A DNA stretch of 64,000 nt from an uncultured Clostridia bacterium (GTDB lineage: Bacteria > Bacillota > Clostridia > TANB77 > CAG-508), in the NCBI GenBank assembly GCA_934167835.1, contig CAKPLZ010000006.1, forward strand, positions 1 through 64,000, in the 5' to 3' direction. The notes beneath the pieces are model-generated. The model worked only from the letters and a program-made list of their open reading frames with translations. It was not told the DNA's origin and made no database searches. Within the stretch, counting starts at the first letter, position 1. Every line of letters begins with the position of its first letter. The position numbers were made by a program, and so were the translations under genes. This document shows positions 52,405-61,569 of this stretch, piece after piece.

Positions 52405-52424
52405 TGATTTAGAGGTGTTTTAGT

Positions 52425-53384
52425 ATGTTTAATCAAGAAGAATTTTCAAAAATATTAACTAAAATCAATTGTAGTTATGATACAATGACAGACTTTGCTA
52501 AAAAAGCATCCTTTGACCGAACTTATATTTCTAAATACATTAACAAAAAATTAAAAAACCCACCTACTCCAAAAATATTAGAAAAAATAGCAAATGCTTC
52601 TAACGGTATCACAACATATACAGAGCTTATGATAATTTGTGGATATATCGAAAAAAATAGCTCATTTGGTAAAAATTTTAATAAAATAAATGATTTTCAA
52701 AATAAATTTAAAGAGATGTATAAAGGCTTAAATTTATCAAGCATAGAAGGAAAATATTTTAACGATTATATGAAAAAGTTTTTAGAAATGACTTTTGAAC
52801 AACATATTGACCAAAAGCAGGCACTAGAAAATATTGAAAGAGAACTCAAAAATAATATTAAAGATATACAATCATGTACTAAAATAATAAAAGCAATAAA
52901 AATAAATATAAACTCACTAATTTTAGAATCTAATTTATACGAGTTAGATTCTATGCTGTTAAATAAATCAAAAAACTTAACACCAAAATACTACATGTGC
53001 CCAGTCTATGGTCGCATATCAGCAGGACAACCTAACTGGGCAGAAGAATGTATAGAGGGTAGAATACCTATTGATCCAGATTTGATGAATATTGCAGAAC
53101 CGGAAGAATGTTTTTTCCTTCGTGTAAATGGAGAAAGTATGAACAAAGAAATAAAAAATGGTGCTTATGCTCTTATTAGAAAAACTGATGTAGTTGAAAA
53201 CGGAGATATTGCTGTTGTATTGGTAAATGGGTATGATGCTACATTAAAGAAGTTCTCTAAACAAGGAGATTTGATAATATTGGAACCAATGAGTACTGAC
53301 ACAAGTTTTACTACTCAGGTTTATGGAAAAGACACAGAAATAAAGATAATTGGTAAATATATTGGTAAAATGGAGATGAAATAA
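52425..53384 (+). CDS. CI-like repressor with S24 peptidase domain
   Basis: 319 residues. N-terminal XRE HTH (FAKKASFDRTYISKYINKKL), a helical linker, then a LexA/CI S24 domain with YGRISAGQPNWAEECIEGRI (cleavage-site region), FFLRVNGESMNKEIKNGAYA (catalytic Ser) and YDATLKKF (catalytic Lys). It keeps the prophage silent and self-cleaves on SOS induction. It is cotranscribed with the integrase, overlapping as TAATG. Confidence 0.92.
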   Translation: MFNQEEFSKILTKINCSYDTMTDFAKKASFDRTYISKYINKKLKNPPTPKILEKIANASNGITTYTELMIICGYIEKNSSFGKNFNKINDFQNKFKEMYKGLNLSSIEGKYFNDYMKKFLEMTFEQHIDQKQALENIERELKNNIKDIQSCTKIIKAIKININSLILESNLYELDSMLLNKSKNLTPKYYMCPVYGRISAGQPNWAEECIEGRIPIDPDLMNIAEPEECFFLRVNGESMNKEIKNGAYALIRKTDVVENGDIAVVLVNGYDATLKKFSKQGDLIILEPMSTDTSFTTQVYGKDTEIKIIGKYIGKMEMK

Positions 53385-54487
53385 TGGCAGGATATAAAAG
53401 AGAAGTTCGACTTGGTGTATGGAGATTAGAATATCAGCTAGACAGTGAAAAGTATAGTAAAAATGTAAAAGCCAAAACTCCCACACAAGCAGAAAAACTA
53501 TTGGCTAAGTTCATAACAGAAATCGAGGAAGGTACTTATCAAAGTTCAAACACTGTTACTTTTTCTGAGTTTGCTCAAACATACTTAGATAACTACGCTA
53601 GACAGCAATGTAGACCTATAACTGTACAGGGTTATAAAGGGCTATTAAATAACCGAATATTAAAATATTTGGGAAGCTATAAGATAGGGAAAATAACTCC
53701 TTCTATATTAAATTCCTTTTATAATACAATTGCAAATGAAAAAGTTAAAAAGGATATTAATGGAGAAGTAGTTGAATATTATACATTTGGTCAAGAACAC
53801 TTAAATAAGCATTATAATTTAATAAGTGGCATACTTTCCTATGCTGTAAAAATGAATATACTAAAAATTAATCCTAATAAGAATGTACCAAAACCCAAAA
53901 CTAAAAGACATGAAGTTAAAAGAAGAAACTTCTATACCCCAGAACAATTAAAACTATTTATAAAAAAATTGGAAAAATCTAATAATGTAAATTTTAAGTT
54001 GCTTTGTTATTTGGCTATAACATTAGGTCTTAGAAAAGCCGAAAGCTATGGAACAAATAAACTATCCCTACAATTTGATGAAAATAAGTTCTGGGTTAAT
54101 ACTTCTTGTGAATATGTACCTCATCAAGGCAAAATTTATACAGATTTAAAAACAACTGGTTCTGATAGGATTTTAGAAATGCCAGAAATCATAAAAAAAA
54201 TGCTTATCAATTATAATTTTGAAACTGAATATCTATTTGAAAACATTTCAGTAAGCACTATAGACAAATGGCTAAGGGCATTTGTAAAAGAAAATAATTT
54301 ACCTAAAATTTCTTATCACGAATTGAGACATACTCACGCAACATATTTGTTAAGCAATGGAACAGATTTAAAAACAGTTCAAAATAGGTTGGGGCATACG
54401 GATATATCAACTACAAACATTTATGTTCACGCCTTAGAAAGTAATGATAAAAAAGCAACAAAAAAAATAGACAAGTTATTTAAGTAA
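53384..54487 (+). CDS. int: Tyrosine recombinase integrase
   Basis: 367 residues. An arm/SAM-like N-terminal domain (SEFAQTYLDNYARQQCRPIT) is followed by the catalytic domain: TLGLRKAES (first Arg), SYHELRHTHATYLLSNGTDL (His-x2-Arg) and LGHTDISTTNIYVHALE (catalytic Tyr). It is 58 bases from attR and integrates into tRNA-Arg. Being in one operon with the repressor links integration to lysogeny. Confidence 0.93.
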   Translation: MAGYKREVRLGVWRLEYQLDSEKYSKNVKAKTPTQAEKLLAKFITEIEEGTYQSSNTVTFSEFAQTYLDNYARQQCRPITVQGYKGLLNNRILKYLGSYKIGKITPSILNSFYNTIANEKVKKDINGEVVEYYTFGQEHLNKHYNLISGILSYAVKMNILKINPNKNVPKPKTKRHEVKRRNFYTPEQLKLFIKKLEKSNNVNFKLLCYLAITLGLRKAESYGTNKLSLQFDENKFWVNTSCEYVPHQGKIYTDLKTTGSDRILEMPEIIKKMLINYNFETEYLFENISVSTIDKWLRAFVKENNLPKISYHELRHTHATYLLSNGTDLKTVQNRLGHTDISTTNIYVHALESNDKKATKKIDKLFK

Positions 54488-54545
54488 TTTTTTTAAGCAC
54501 AAGTTCGCCTAAATTTCGCCTAAACTTATCTATCTCCTTTGGAAG

Positions 54546-54590
54546 TGGTGCACTTAGCTGGATTCGAACCAGCGGCCTCTCCCTTAGGAG
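54546..54590. repeat. attR: 45-bp direct repeat within the intact tRNA-Arg
   Basis: Identical to attL (21124-21168). The phage brings its own copy of the tRNA 3' half, so the gene remains functional at this end. Confidence 0.95.
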
Positions 54591-54622
54591 GGGAGCGCTC
54601 TATCCACCTGAGCTATAAATGC
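54546..54622 (-). tRNA. tRNA-Arg (anticodon CCT)
   Basis: 77 bases including encoded CCA. Acceptor stem GCATTTA pairs with TAAGTGC; anticodon stem CTCCC/GGGAG encloses loop CTCCTAA with anticodon CCT, which reads AGG. The T-arm shows GGTTCGAATCC. It is the prophage attachment site; before insertion tadA followed it directly. Confidence 0.97.
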
Positions 54623-54664
54623 GTGTACCTTTTATATTTTATATCAACTTTTTAAAAATTTCAA

Positions 54665-54696
54665 TAACCAGAGTTTGAAAACTCTTGCTCTGGTTA
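54665..54696 (-). terminator. Terminator overlapping the sigma factor stop
   Basis: A 9-bp stem TAACCAGAG/CTCTGGTTA overlaps the stop codon at 54694-54696; on the minus strand ATTTTT follows after a few bases. It would separate sigH from tRNA-Arg. Confidence 0.65.
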
Positions 54697-55350
54697 TATA
54701 TTTTCATTTTCATCAACTTGCTTTTTTATTTTATTTGCTTTTCTTCTAATCCTAGACATTGCAGTATCTACAGATTTTGTTTTGCAATTTAGTTTGTTTG
54801 CAATTTCCTCATAAGTTCTGTTTTGTTCATAGTATTTCAATACATTTCTTTCATGTTCACTTAAATTATCATTTATTGTTTTATTAATAAATTTAAAATA
54901 CTCCTTTTTTGCAATTTCCTCTGAAGGGTCTTCTATACAATGAGCATTTAAAATATCAACAATTTCCTTATCACTTTCATCACTTTCATCAAAAATTTGT
55001 GCATTTATTGAAAATGCTGAATTAAGTGGAATATTTTTTTGCCTATTTGCTGTTTTTATTGCAGTAATTATCTGTCGTTCAATACACATATTAGCAAATG
55101 TTTTAAAGGAATTTTGCTTGTCATTACTAAAAGCCTTCGTTGCTTTATAAAGGCCAATTAATCCCTCTTGAACAATATCCCCTTTTTCTGCCCCAACAAT
55201 AAAGAACTTGCTTGCCTTCATATTAACAAGCTCAGCATACTTATCCATTATATAATCCAAAGCCTGAGAATCCCCAGCTTTAATTTGCTCAATAACTACT
55301 TCATCTGTCATATCATTATAATTCTTAGCCAAATTGGTCTTAACTGTCAT
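54694..55350 (-). CDS. sigH: Sigma-H type RNA polymerase sigma factor
   Basis: 218 residues of the sigma-70 family. Region 2 shows DIVQEGLIGLYKATKAF and FKTFANMCIERQIITAIKTA; region 4 shows LSEHERNVLKYYEQNRTYEE with IANKLNCKTKSVDTAMSRI. The pattern and length match SigH, which starts sporulation gene expression and competence in Firmicutes. A GGAGG site lies 14 bases upstream of the ATG, a long spacing. It agrees with sleB-ypeB in indicating a spore former. Confidence 0.88.
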   Translation of the reverse strand: MTVKTNLAKNYNDMTDEVVIEQIKAGDSQALDYIMDKYAELVNMKASKFFIVGAEKGDIVQEGLIGLYKATKAFSNDKQNSFKTFANMCIERQIITAIKTANRQKNIPLNSAFSINAQIFDESDESDKEIVDILNAHCIEDPSEEIAKKEYFKFINKTINDNLSEHERNVLKYYEQNRTYEEIANKLNCKTKSVDTAMSRIRRKANKIKKQVDENENI

Positions 55351-55467
55351 TTCTTTATCAGTAACCTCCTATAAACATAAACTTGAAAATTATTACCAAT
55401 AAATTTCTATATTTTGCTACATAATAGCATTTTATCACAAGTTTGGTGGTTTAACAAGGGGTTTGGG

Positions 55468-55497
55468 GGAAGTTTTGTGATTTATTTAGATTACTTT
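55468..55497 (-). repeat. Decayed CRISPR repeat at the trailer end
   Basis: The string TTTATTTAGATTACT matches the 3' two-thirds of the array repeat (plus-strand sense) with one change, while the rest has diverged. The distance to the first perfect repeat is 34 bases, the same as array spacers. It is therefore an older unit of the array. Confidence 0.65.
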
Positions 55498-55531
55498 TTA
55501 ATATGTTGTCAAATACAACAAACATACCAAT

Positions 55532-57338
55532 ATTTACATTCTACTTTATTTAAATTACTACGCAAACTAGGTTTTCGAACTCGCCTACGAAGGCCTTTAT
55601 TTACATTCTACTTTATTTAAATTACTACAGAAGCAGGAGCATTAGGATTACTTACAAAAGATGAATTTACATTCTACTTTATTTAAATTACTACCATTAT
55701 TGTGTTTATTGCAATCTATATGATTAACAAAATTTACATTCTACTTTATTTAAATTACTACTCAATTTTTCCTTCATTCATAAATTTCTTTACTTGTATA
55801 TTTACATTCTACTTTATTTAAATTACTACTTCCACTCTACTACATTACCTTCGCTATCAAGAATATTTACATTCTACTTTATTTAAATTACTACTTTTAG
55901 TTTTTATTGTTGGTTCTTTTTACTATGTAAATTTACATTCTACTTTATTTAAATTACTACCCAAATAGAAGTAGAAGAGGGGAGAAGTTTCTATTTATTT
56001 ACATTCTACTTTATTTAAATTACTACTTATTGATATGTCTTGGTATGCACCATTTAAAAATTAATTTACATTCTACTTTATTTAAATTACTACAAAATCG
56101 AAATAGAAGAGGGGATAGGCTTTTATATATTTACATTCTACTTTATTTAAATTACTACACCATCTTTTTTTATCCACCAGTCTCCAGAGCTGTAATTTAC
56201 ATTCTACTTTATTTAAATTACTACTTCTATCGTAAATTCTTTTGTACTTAATGTCGCTATTTACATTCTACTTTATTTAAATTACTACTGAAAGAAAAAC
56301 GAAGTTTATTTAATATAGTTTTATTTACATTCTACTTTATTTAAATTACTACTCAAAATTCAAAAAAATATACAATTTTTGTATAATAAATTTACATTCT
56401 ACTTTATTTAAATTACTACATATAAAAAAGTGTAAAGAAAAAGGTTTAACATACATTTACATTCTACTTTATTTAAATTACTACTTCGAGATTTCCTTTC
56501 ATAAAATTAGTTTGAATTGTATTTACATTCTACTTTATTTAAATTACTACAGCGGGACAAAAGCAACATGGACTATTTCTAGAATATTTACATTCTACTT
56601 TATTTAAATTACTACTGAAGGTATTGACTTTGCTATAATACGATTAGGCTAATTTACATTCTACTTTATTTAAATTACTACACTTTCAAGCGAAATCGAC
56701 TTGCCGGTACAAGGAGAATTTACATTCTACTTTATTTAAATTACTACGCATCAACATTATTAACGGGACCCGTTGCAACAGGATTTACATTCTACTTTAT
56801 TTAAATTACTACTTGAATGATTACACATTATATGTAGTAGAAGATGTTAGATTTACATTCTACTTTATTTAAATTACTACTAATCAAAGCAAATTTAGTA
56901 GTAAAGGAGTAATTAATTTACATTCTACTTTATTTAAATTACTACGTAGAAAGTGGTCAAACTGCAGTTGTTCTTATTAAATTTACATTCTACTTTATTT
57001 AAATTACTACTTAAGTAGAAAACTAGACAGAAAAGTTAATGAATATTTATTTACATTCTACTTTATTTAAATTACTACTCTAAAAGCAATGAAAAAAGAT
57101 ATACCTTATTTGTATTTACATTCTACTTTATTTAAATTACTACATAGAAAACGTTTAAAAGTAAGACTATGGCTAGTATTTACATTCTACTTTATTTAAA
57201 TTACTACATTAATCAAAACAGATACAATTAACCTTAAAAGTTTATTTACATTCTACTTTATTTAAATTACTACATAATCATATACATACGCCCAACTATT
57301 TTGCTCTAATTTACATTCTACTTTATTTAAATTACTAC
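55532..57338 (-). CRISPR. Type I-B CRISPR array, 28 repeats and 27 spacers
   Basis: I located 28 identical 30-base repeats at 55532, 55599, 55665, 55732, 55800, 55865, 55931, 55997, 56064, 56129, 56195, 56259, 56323, 56390, 56455, 56521, 56586, 56652, 56718, 56783, 56851, 56916, 56981, 57049, 57114, 57178, 57244 and 57309. Spacers are 34-38 bases. On the minus strand the repeat starts GTAGTAATTT and ends GAATGTAAAT, the usual end of type I-B crRNA handles, so transcription is leftward from the leader beside cas2. The newest spacers are at the right. Several spacers translate as phage structural or lysis protein fragments. Confidence 0.97.
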
Positions 57339-57521
57339 AGTACCCCTTTATTGCCCTCTGCCACAGTGCCTCGTGGTCTCTTTTCTGTCTATGCCTTATA
57401 TTTTATACTATTTTTTTCATTTTTTCAACCACTACTTTTTTAGTTTAATTGATATTCTAAGTTTCTCCATCTCTGTCTTTCTCATAGCATTTTCTCATTA
57501 TTACACATCGACAGATTCATC
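57339..57521 (-). promoter_or_regulatory. CRISPR leader with predicted promoter
   Basis: This 183-base non-coding stretch lies between cas2 and the first repeat. On the minus strand TTGAAA (57428-57423) and TAAAAT (57405-57400) are 17 bases apart and point into the array; RNA would start about 55 bases before the first repeat. The repeats nearest this side are the newest by position. Confidence 0.75.
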
Positions 57522-57806
57522 TCATAAAAAATTGCTTGTTTTATCATCTTCTATCTTGCCAAGAAATTCTTTATCAAGCCATTTTTGATTTCTACTTTTG
57601 AACAGTATAACACTATCTTTTTCTTCTCTAATGTATTGATCAAGCTCTGCTTTTAGTTTTATGGCTTGTGATTCTAATAGTTCACCTTCAAATACTGAGT
57701 TTTGAATGTGTACCAAATACTTTTTGCAAGTTTTAAATACATTTTTTAAAACCTTTTGTCCTGCTTTTTCTTCTAAATTCACATCATAAACTAATATTAC
57801 ATACAT
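57522..57806 (-). CDS. cas2: CRISPR integrase subunit Cas2
   Basis: About 94 residues starting MYVILVYDVNLEEKAGQKVL at 57804-57806, just past the cas1 stop and behind GGTGGTAAG; a longer frame overlaps cas1. The ferredoxin-like first strand with YDVN and the QNSVFEGEL strand are typical. With Cas1 it inserts new spacers. It is the last gene of the cas operon, next to the leader. Confidence 0.95.
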   Translation of the reverse strand: MYVILVYDVNLEEKAGQKVLKNVFKTCKKYLVHIQNSVFEGELLESQAIKLKAELDQYIREEKDSVILFKSRNQKWLDKEFLGKIEDDKTSNFL

Positions 57807-57807
57807 C

Positions 57808-58800
57808 TTACCACCACATTTTAAACCCTTCATATTCAGTATCTTCTAACAATGATTTTATTATCTTATATATTTCTAGTCTCATCAGATATTCATAGCT
57901 TACTTCTCTGCCTAGTGTTTTATGTTTTATTGTTGTTTGAAGCCTTAAGTCAATTTGCTTGGTTATTTCTTTTCTTGCATTTTCCTTTATATATAGGAAA
58001 TTTAGTCCATTCTCAAAGTCTTTTTCTGTTATTTGTTTTTTGTTGAGCATTGAAAAAATCAGCCTATCTCCTATAATTGGTTTGAATATTTCCGCTATAT
58101 CTAAACACAGAGAAAATCTACGTTCTGAAGGTTCATGTAGATAACTTATTGTTGGATTTAATTGAGTTTTATATATTTCACTTAATACTCGTGTATATAT
58201 TATTGTGTTCACATAAGAGATTAATGAATTTATTGCATTATCTGGTGGATTTTTTACTCTCTTTTCAAAACCAATATCTTGATTTATTATTATGTTCCAA
58301 GTGTCATAGTAAAGTTTTCTAATGTTTCCTTCTACTCCCATAAGTTCTTCTACATTTTTTGTTAATCCTATTTGCTTTCTTAAAAATTCTATTTCTTTCA
58401 TATATCCACTCAGGTCTTTACCTCTATTGTTGTAGTATGTTAAGTTTCTGTATATATTATATGATGCCGCTTCTATAAACGCTTGTGCAATTTTTAACCT
58501 TTTTTCATTATTTTCATAACTTCGAACTTGCTTTATTAGTAACTTTCCAGATACCAAAGCCTCTTTTGGATAATATGTTCCTGTGTAAAATCCATAGTAA
58601 TTAAAGAAATGAACATTTATTCCAAATTGAGATAGAAAGTTCAAAAGGCTTGTATTAAAATCAAATTCTGTCATAACATATATGTCATCAACTCTTTCAA
58701 CCGGTATGACTTTTTTAGTTGCATCTTTATATACAATTTCCAAAGTGTTATCTTTTCTTTGTAATCTACCACTTTTATATAAATAATATGATTGTTTCAC
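57808..58800 (-). CDS. cas1: CRISPR integrase Cas1
   Basis: About 330 residues. The preferred start is GTG at 58798-58800 (KQSYYLYKSGRLQRKDNTL), which has GGAGG 5 bases upstream; the ATG at 58824 would overlap cas4. Helical catalytic domain with NPTISYLHEPSERRFSLCLD, AEIFKPIIGDRLIFSM, and the E, H and D/E metal ligands of the subtype I-B Cas1 family. Confidence 0.95.
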   Translation of the reverse strand: MKQSYYLYKSGRLQRKDNTLEIVYKDATKKVIPVERVDDIYVMTEFDFNTSLLNFLSQFGINVHFFNYYGFYTGTYYPKEALVSGKLLIKQVRSYENNEKRLKIAQAFIEAASYNIYRNLTYYNNRGKDLSGYMKEIEFLRKQIGLTKNVEELMGVEGNIRKLYYDTWNIIINQDIGFEKRVKNPPDNAINSLISYVNTIIYTRVLSEIYKTQLNPTISYLHEPSERRFSLCLDIAEIFKPIIGDRLIFSMLNKKQITEKDFENGLNFLYIKENARKEITKQIDLRLQTTIKHKTLGREVSYEYLMRLEIYKIIKSLLEDTEYEGFKMWW

Positions 58801-58811
58801 TTTTCCTCCTT

Positions 58812-59300
58812 TTAAACATAGCACAAGTCAAAATATGCGCATTTCTTGCATGTTTTTGAATTTATAATTGGAGGTGTTTTTTCAGTATTGGCTATGTCTT
58901 TTATATTTTTAATAACATTATTTAATACTTTTCTGTCTTCATCTTCTAGTTCTATATCTTTGGTTTCTCTAAGCAATGGATAATCGATTTTTGCTTTAAT
59001 ATTCTTTATTCCCCTTTGTTCTAAGTAGTATATGTAATATTTTACTTGCCATATACCCGCTTCTTCTATTGACTTTGTTTTCTTTACTTCATGCAATACT
59101 GCACCATTTTTTACGAAGTCAATATTTATAGTATTATCAATCAAAATATTATGTTTTTCTCTGTTATATGATGTTTCATCAAGTACCTTGCCAATAGAAA
59201 CAAGTTCGCTATTTTGTTCCATGTTAATTTCATTTATGAAATACCATAACTTTCTAGGGCATATAAAGTAATAATATATCATTATTCCTGTAACATTCAT
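58812..59300 (-). CDS. cas4: Cas4 exonuclease
   Basis: 162 residues. N-terminal FICPRKLWYF supplies the first cysteine of a Fe-S cluster; C-terminal CKKCAYFDLC supplies the others. Nuclease part has LHEVKKTKSIEEAGIWQVKY with the QVKYY segment of Cas4. It trims prespacers to set PAM and orientation. It lies between cas3 and cas1 with short gaps. Confidence 0.94.
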   Translation of the reverse strand: MNVTGIMIYYYFICPRKLWYFINEINMEQNSELVSIGKVLDETSYNREKHNILIDNTINIDFVKNGAVLHEVKKTKSIEEAGIWQVKYYIYYLEQRGIKNIKAKIDYPLLRETKDIELEDEDRKVLNNVIKNIKDIANTEKTPPIINSKTCKKCAYFDLCYV

Positions 59301-59313
59301 GTTTCATCACCTC

Positions 59314-61521
59314 CTATAAAAAACGCTTATCTGTATTTCCCTCTGAAGTTTCTTCCAATATTAGTCCTCTATCCTTATCATAAGGAAAATCAGCTATAAA
59401 AATATTGTCGTTAGGCATATATGGAATTTTTGTTATGTTCTCTAAGCGCTTACTATATTTTGAAATTTCCACACTAACAGTTAGTTTATTTATTTCTCTT
59501 TTAATTCTTTGTTTTTCTTTATAGTCTTTGCATTGTTGATATTCTTCAAATAAATTAATATTTGTTTCATATATTGCTTTGGGAATTACTGTTGTATTAT
59601 TTATATTTCTTAGCATTTTTTGTGCTGTTTCTTTATTAGCTTCATAGTCTACTATGTTTTCTAAAAATCTCATTCCTGCTTTGAAATCATCATAAAATTT
59701 GGTGTTTTCTAGCATATCTTTAGAGTACAAAACATCTACTAGTTTTACTTTTGTTTCTTCATCTAAAATTTGTTCATTGTATTCTTTTAAAAGTTTAATA
59801 CTATTTTGATGTATTTGTTCATTATATACACTTTTTTCTCCTATTCCACTCGCATTTTGGGTATATATGTAAATATTGGGTTCGTTTTCTTTGTATTCTC
59901 TTTTCCTATAACATCTTCCTAACCTTTGGAATAGGCTATCTAATGTTGACATCTCAGTGTATAAATAGTCAAAGTCTATATCTAATGAAGCTTCTACTAT
60001 TTGTGTACTTATCCATATTCCATGATTTTCTTTTTCATTTGAAAATTCTTTTATTCTATTTTCTTTATCACTTCTATCTTTTTGAATGAATCTGGAATGT
60101 AATAAATTTACATTTTCTTCTCCATTTTCTTTTATTTTTGTATATATTTCTATTGCCTTTTTTACTGTGTTTGCTATTACTAGAACCTTTCTGTTTCTTG
60201 TTTTTTCGCATATTGAATTAATGTCTTCTATTATTTCTTTGTCTTCTAATCTTATTTTGTGCCTTAGTTTTCTACTTGTTACCTTTTTGTATTCAAATTC
60301 AATATTCATTTTTTCTAATTCTTCTTTATATATTCTTGGCAGTGTAGCAGTCATTACCATAAATTGTCCTCCAAGTTGGTATATTTTTTGTAGCCCTGTT
60401 AGTATTATTGCTACTATATCTGGGCTATATGCTTGTACTTCATCAATTATAACTTTTGAATACCCAAGTGTTGAATACATTTTTTCATACCCTTTATATT
60501 TGAACACAAAAGGAAATATCTGATCAATTGTGCAGGTTGTTATTTTGTAGTATAAATTCCTTGTTTTTCCATATATTTCTTCTTCATCTTCATATTTTTG
60601 TTTTCCTTCCAAGTAATCTAATGCTGTTGAATGTAATAAGCCTAAATTTGTATATCCCATATTTTCGCTTATTCTATCATATATTGCATTTATGCTTGCT
60701 CTTATTGGAAGTGTGAAAAATGTTTTACTATTTTTACTCCATAGCAATGCTGATTCTGTTTTTCCTATTCCAGTTGAACCAATAATCAACAAGTTTTTAT
60801 TTTGATTTTTTTGTGAAAATTCTTGCAATTCGTTTTTATGAAAATCATGGTCTTCCATAAATTCTTCTGTGCATTTTTCAATGACTTGTCCATTTTCATT
60901 TTCAACTGCAATTTCTGCAGAACTACTATGGTCTAATCTATGAAGAAGTCCCTTTAACATACAATACTCTGGGTATATTTTCTTATACAAATGATGGTGT
61001 TCTGTGATTCTATCTCCAATATACTTTACATATCTTTCATCTATTTTCTCCCTAATATCTATTTTCAGCTCTTGTTTTATTTTATCTATATTGGGATAAA
61101 CATCTTTTTCAATTATTCTTCTAATATACTCTTTTGAAATCTCCTTATTTTCCCTCTCATGATGATAGTATATTGCTTGATATACCAAGACCTTTTCATC
61201 TTCAGTTAATCCTAGTTTTTCCACTGGTACAAACATTGGAGATAGTTGTTCATGTTTTACTTTTTCATAATTAAATTCTGTTTCAATGATTTTTTCTCCT
61301 AATTTTTGTCGTATTATATTTTGAAATGGTGTATATACTTTACCTATGTCATGGTATTTACATATAATTTCTAATAAATACCAAAACCTTTCATTAACAA
61401 AATCTTTATTTCGTTCAATATCTTTGCTGTATATATTTTTTAATACCTTTAAATTTTCTAGTAATATATTTGTATGCTCCATTATTGTTTCTTTAGGTTT
61501 AGATTTTGCATAATATGTCAT
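59314..61521 (-). CDS. cas3: Cas3 helicase-nuclease
   Basis: About 735 residues from ATG 61519-61521 behind GGGAG. The HD nuclease is N-terminal (IICKYHDIGKVYTPFQNIIR). The SF2 helicase follows with LLIIGSTGIGKTESALLWSK (Walker A), SKVIIDEVQAYSPDIVAIIL (DEVQ-type motif II), VMTATLPRIYKEEL and the motif VI region LDSLFQRLGRCYRKREYKEN. It degrades target DNA recruited by Cascade. Confidence 0.96.
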   Translation of the reverse strand: MTYYAKSKPKETIMEHTNILLENLKVLKNIYSKDIERNKDFVNERFWYLLEIICKYHDIGKVYTPFQNIIRQKLGEKIIETEFNYEKVKHEQLSPMFVPVEKLGLTEDEKVLVYQAIYYHHERENKEISKEYIRRIIEKDVYPNIDKIKQELKIDIREKIDERYVKYIGDRITEHHHLYKKIYPEYCMLKGLLHRLDHSSSAEIAVENENGQVIEKCTEEFMEDHDFHKNELQEFSQKNQNKNLLIIGSTGIGKTESALLWSKNSKTFFTLPIRASINAIYDRISENMGYTNLGLLHSTALDYLEGKQKYEDEEEIYGKTRNLYYKITTCTIDQIFPFVFKYKGYEKMYSTLGYSKVIIDEVQAYSPDIVAIILTGLQKIYQLGGQFMVMTATLPRIYKEELEKMNIEFEYKKVTSRKLRHKIRLEDKEIIEDINSICEKTRNRKVLVIANTVKKAIEIYTKIKENGEENVNLLHSRFIQKDRSDKENRIKEFSNEKENHGIWISTQIVEASLDIDFDYLYTEMSTLDSLFQRLGRCYRKREYKENEPNIYIYTQNASGIGEKSVYNEQIHQNSIKLLKEYNEQILDEETKVKLVDVLYSKDMLENTKFYDDFKAGMRFLENIVDYEANKETAQKMLRNINNTTVIPKAIYETNINLFEEYQQCKDYKEKQRIKREINKLTVSVEISKYSKRLENITKIPYMPNDNIFIADFPYDKDRGLILEETSEGNTDKRFL

Positions 61522-61540
61522 TAATTTCACTCCCTTTACA

Positions 61541-61567
61541 ACAAAACGGCATGATCTGCCGTTTCGT
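61541..61567 (-). promoter_or_regulatory. Intercistronic RNA hairpin between cas5 and cas3
   Basis: An 11-bp stem with a 5-base loop; one position is A-C on the plus strand but a G-U pair in the minus-strand RNA. It lies just before the cas3 ribosome-binding site. It may act as a partial terminator, an mRNA processing or protection site, or a control of cas3 translation. Confidence 0.55.
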
Positions 61568-61569
61568 TT

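Larger units (their letters stand above)
21124..54590. mobile_element. Siphovirus-like prophage integrated in tRNA-Arg(CCT)
   Basis: About 33.5 kb bounded by 45-bp direct repeats that match the 3' part of tRNA-Arg. Inside are an integrase next to the right repeat, a CI/Cro-type switch, and a leftward early module (PD-(D/E)XK exonuclease-like, ssDNA-binding, polymerase A, VapE primase-helicase, VRR nuclease, SNF2 helicase). An ArpU-like regulator, small and large terminase, portal, minor head, scaffold, capsid, connectors, tail tube, tape measure, tail spike, holin and amidase complete it. All modules needed for a temperate siphovirus are present. Four genes contain CGG +1 sites, as do two host genes, so the phage looks adapted to this host. 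Confidence 0.95.

Noticed and set aside
55601..56251. Short ORFs inside the CRISPR array
   Set aside because: They arise from the repeat translated in frame with spacers and have no ribosome-binding sites.
57274..57308. Self-targeting of the prophage tape measure gene by the newest spacer
   Set aside because: Only an 11-base AT-rich identity (to about 28756) plus a shifted 7-base match; not enough to call a protospacer.
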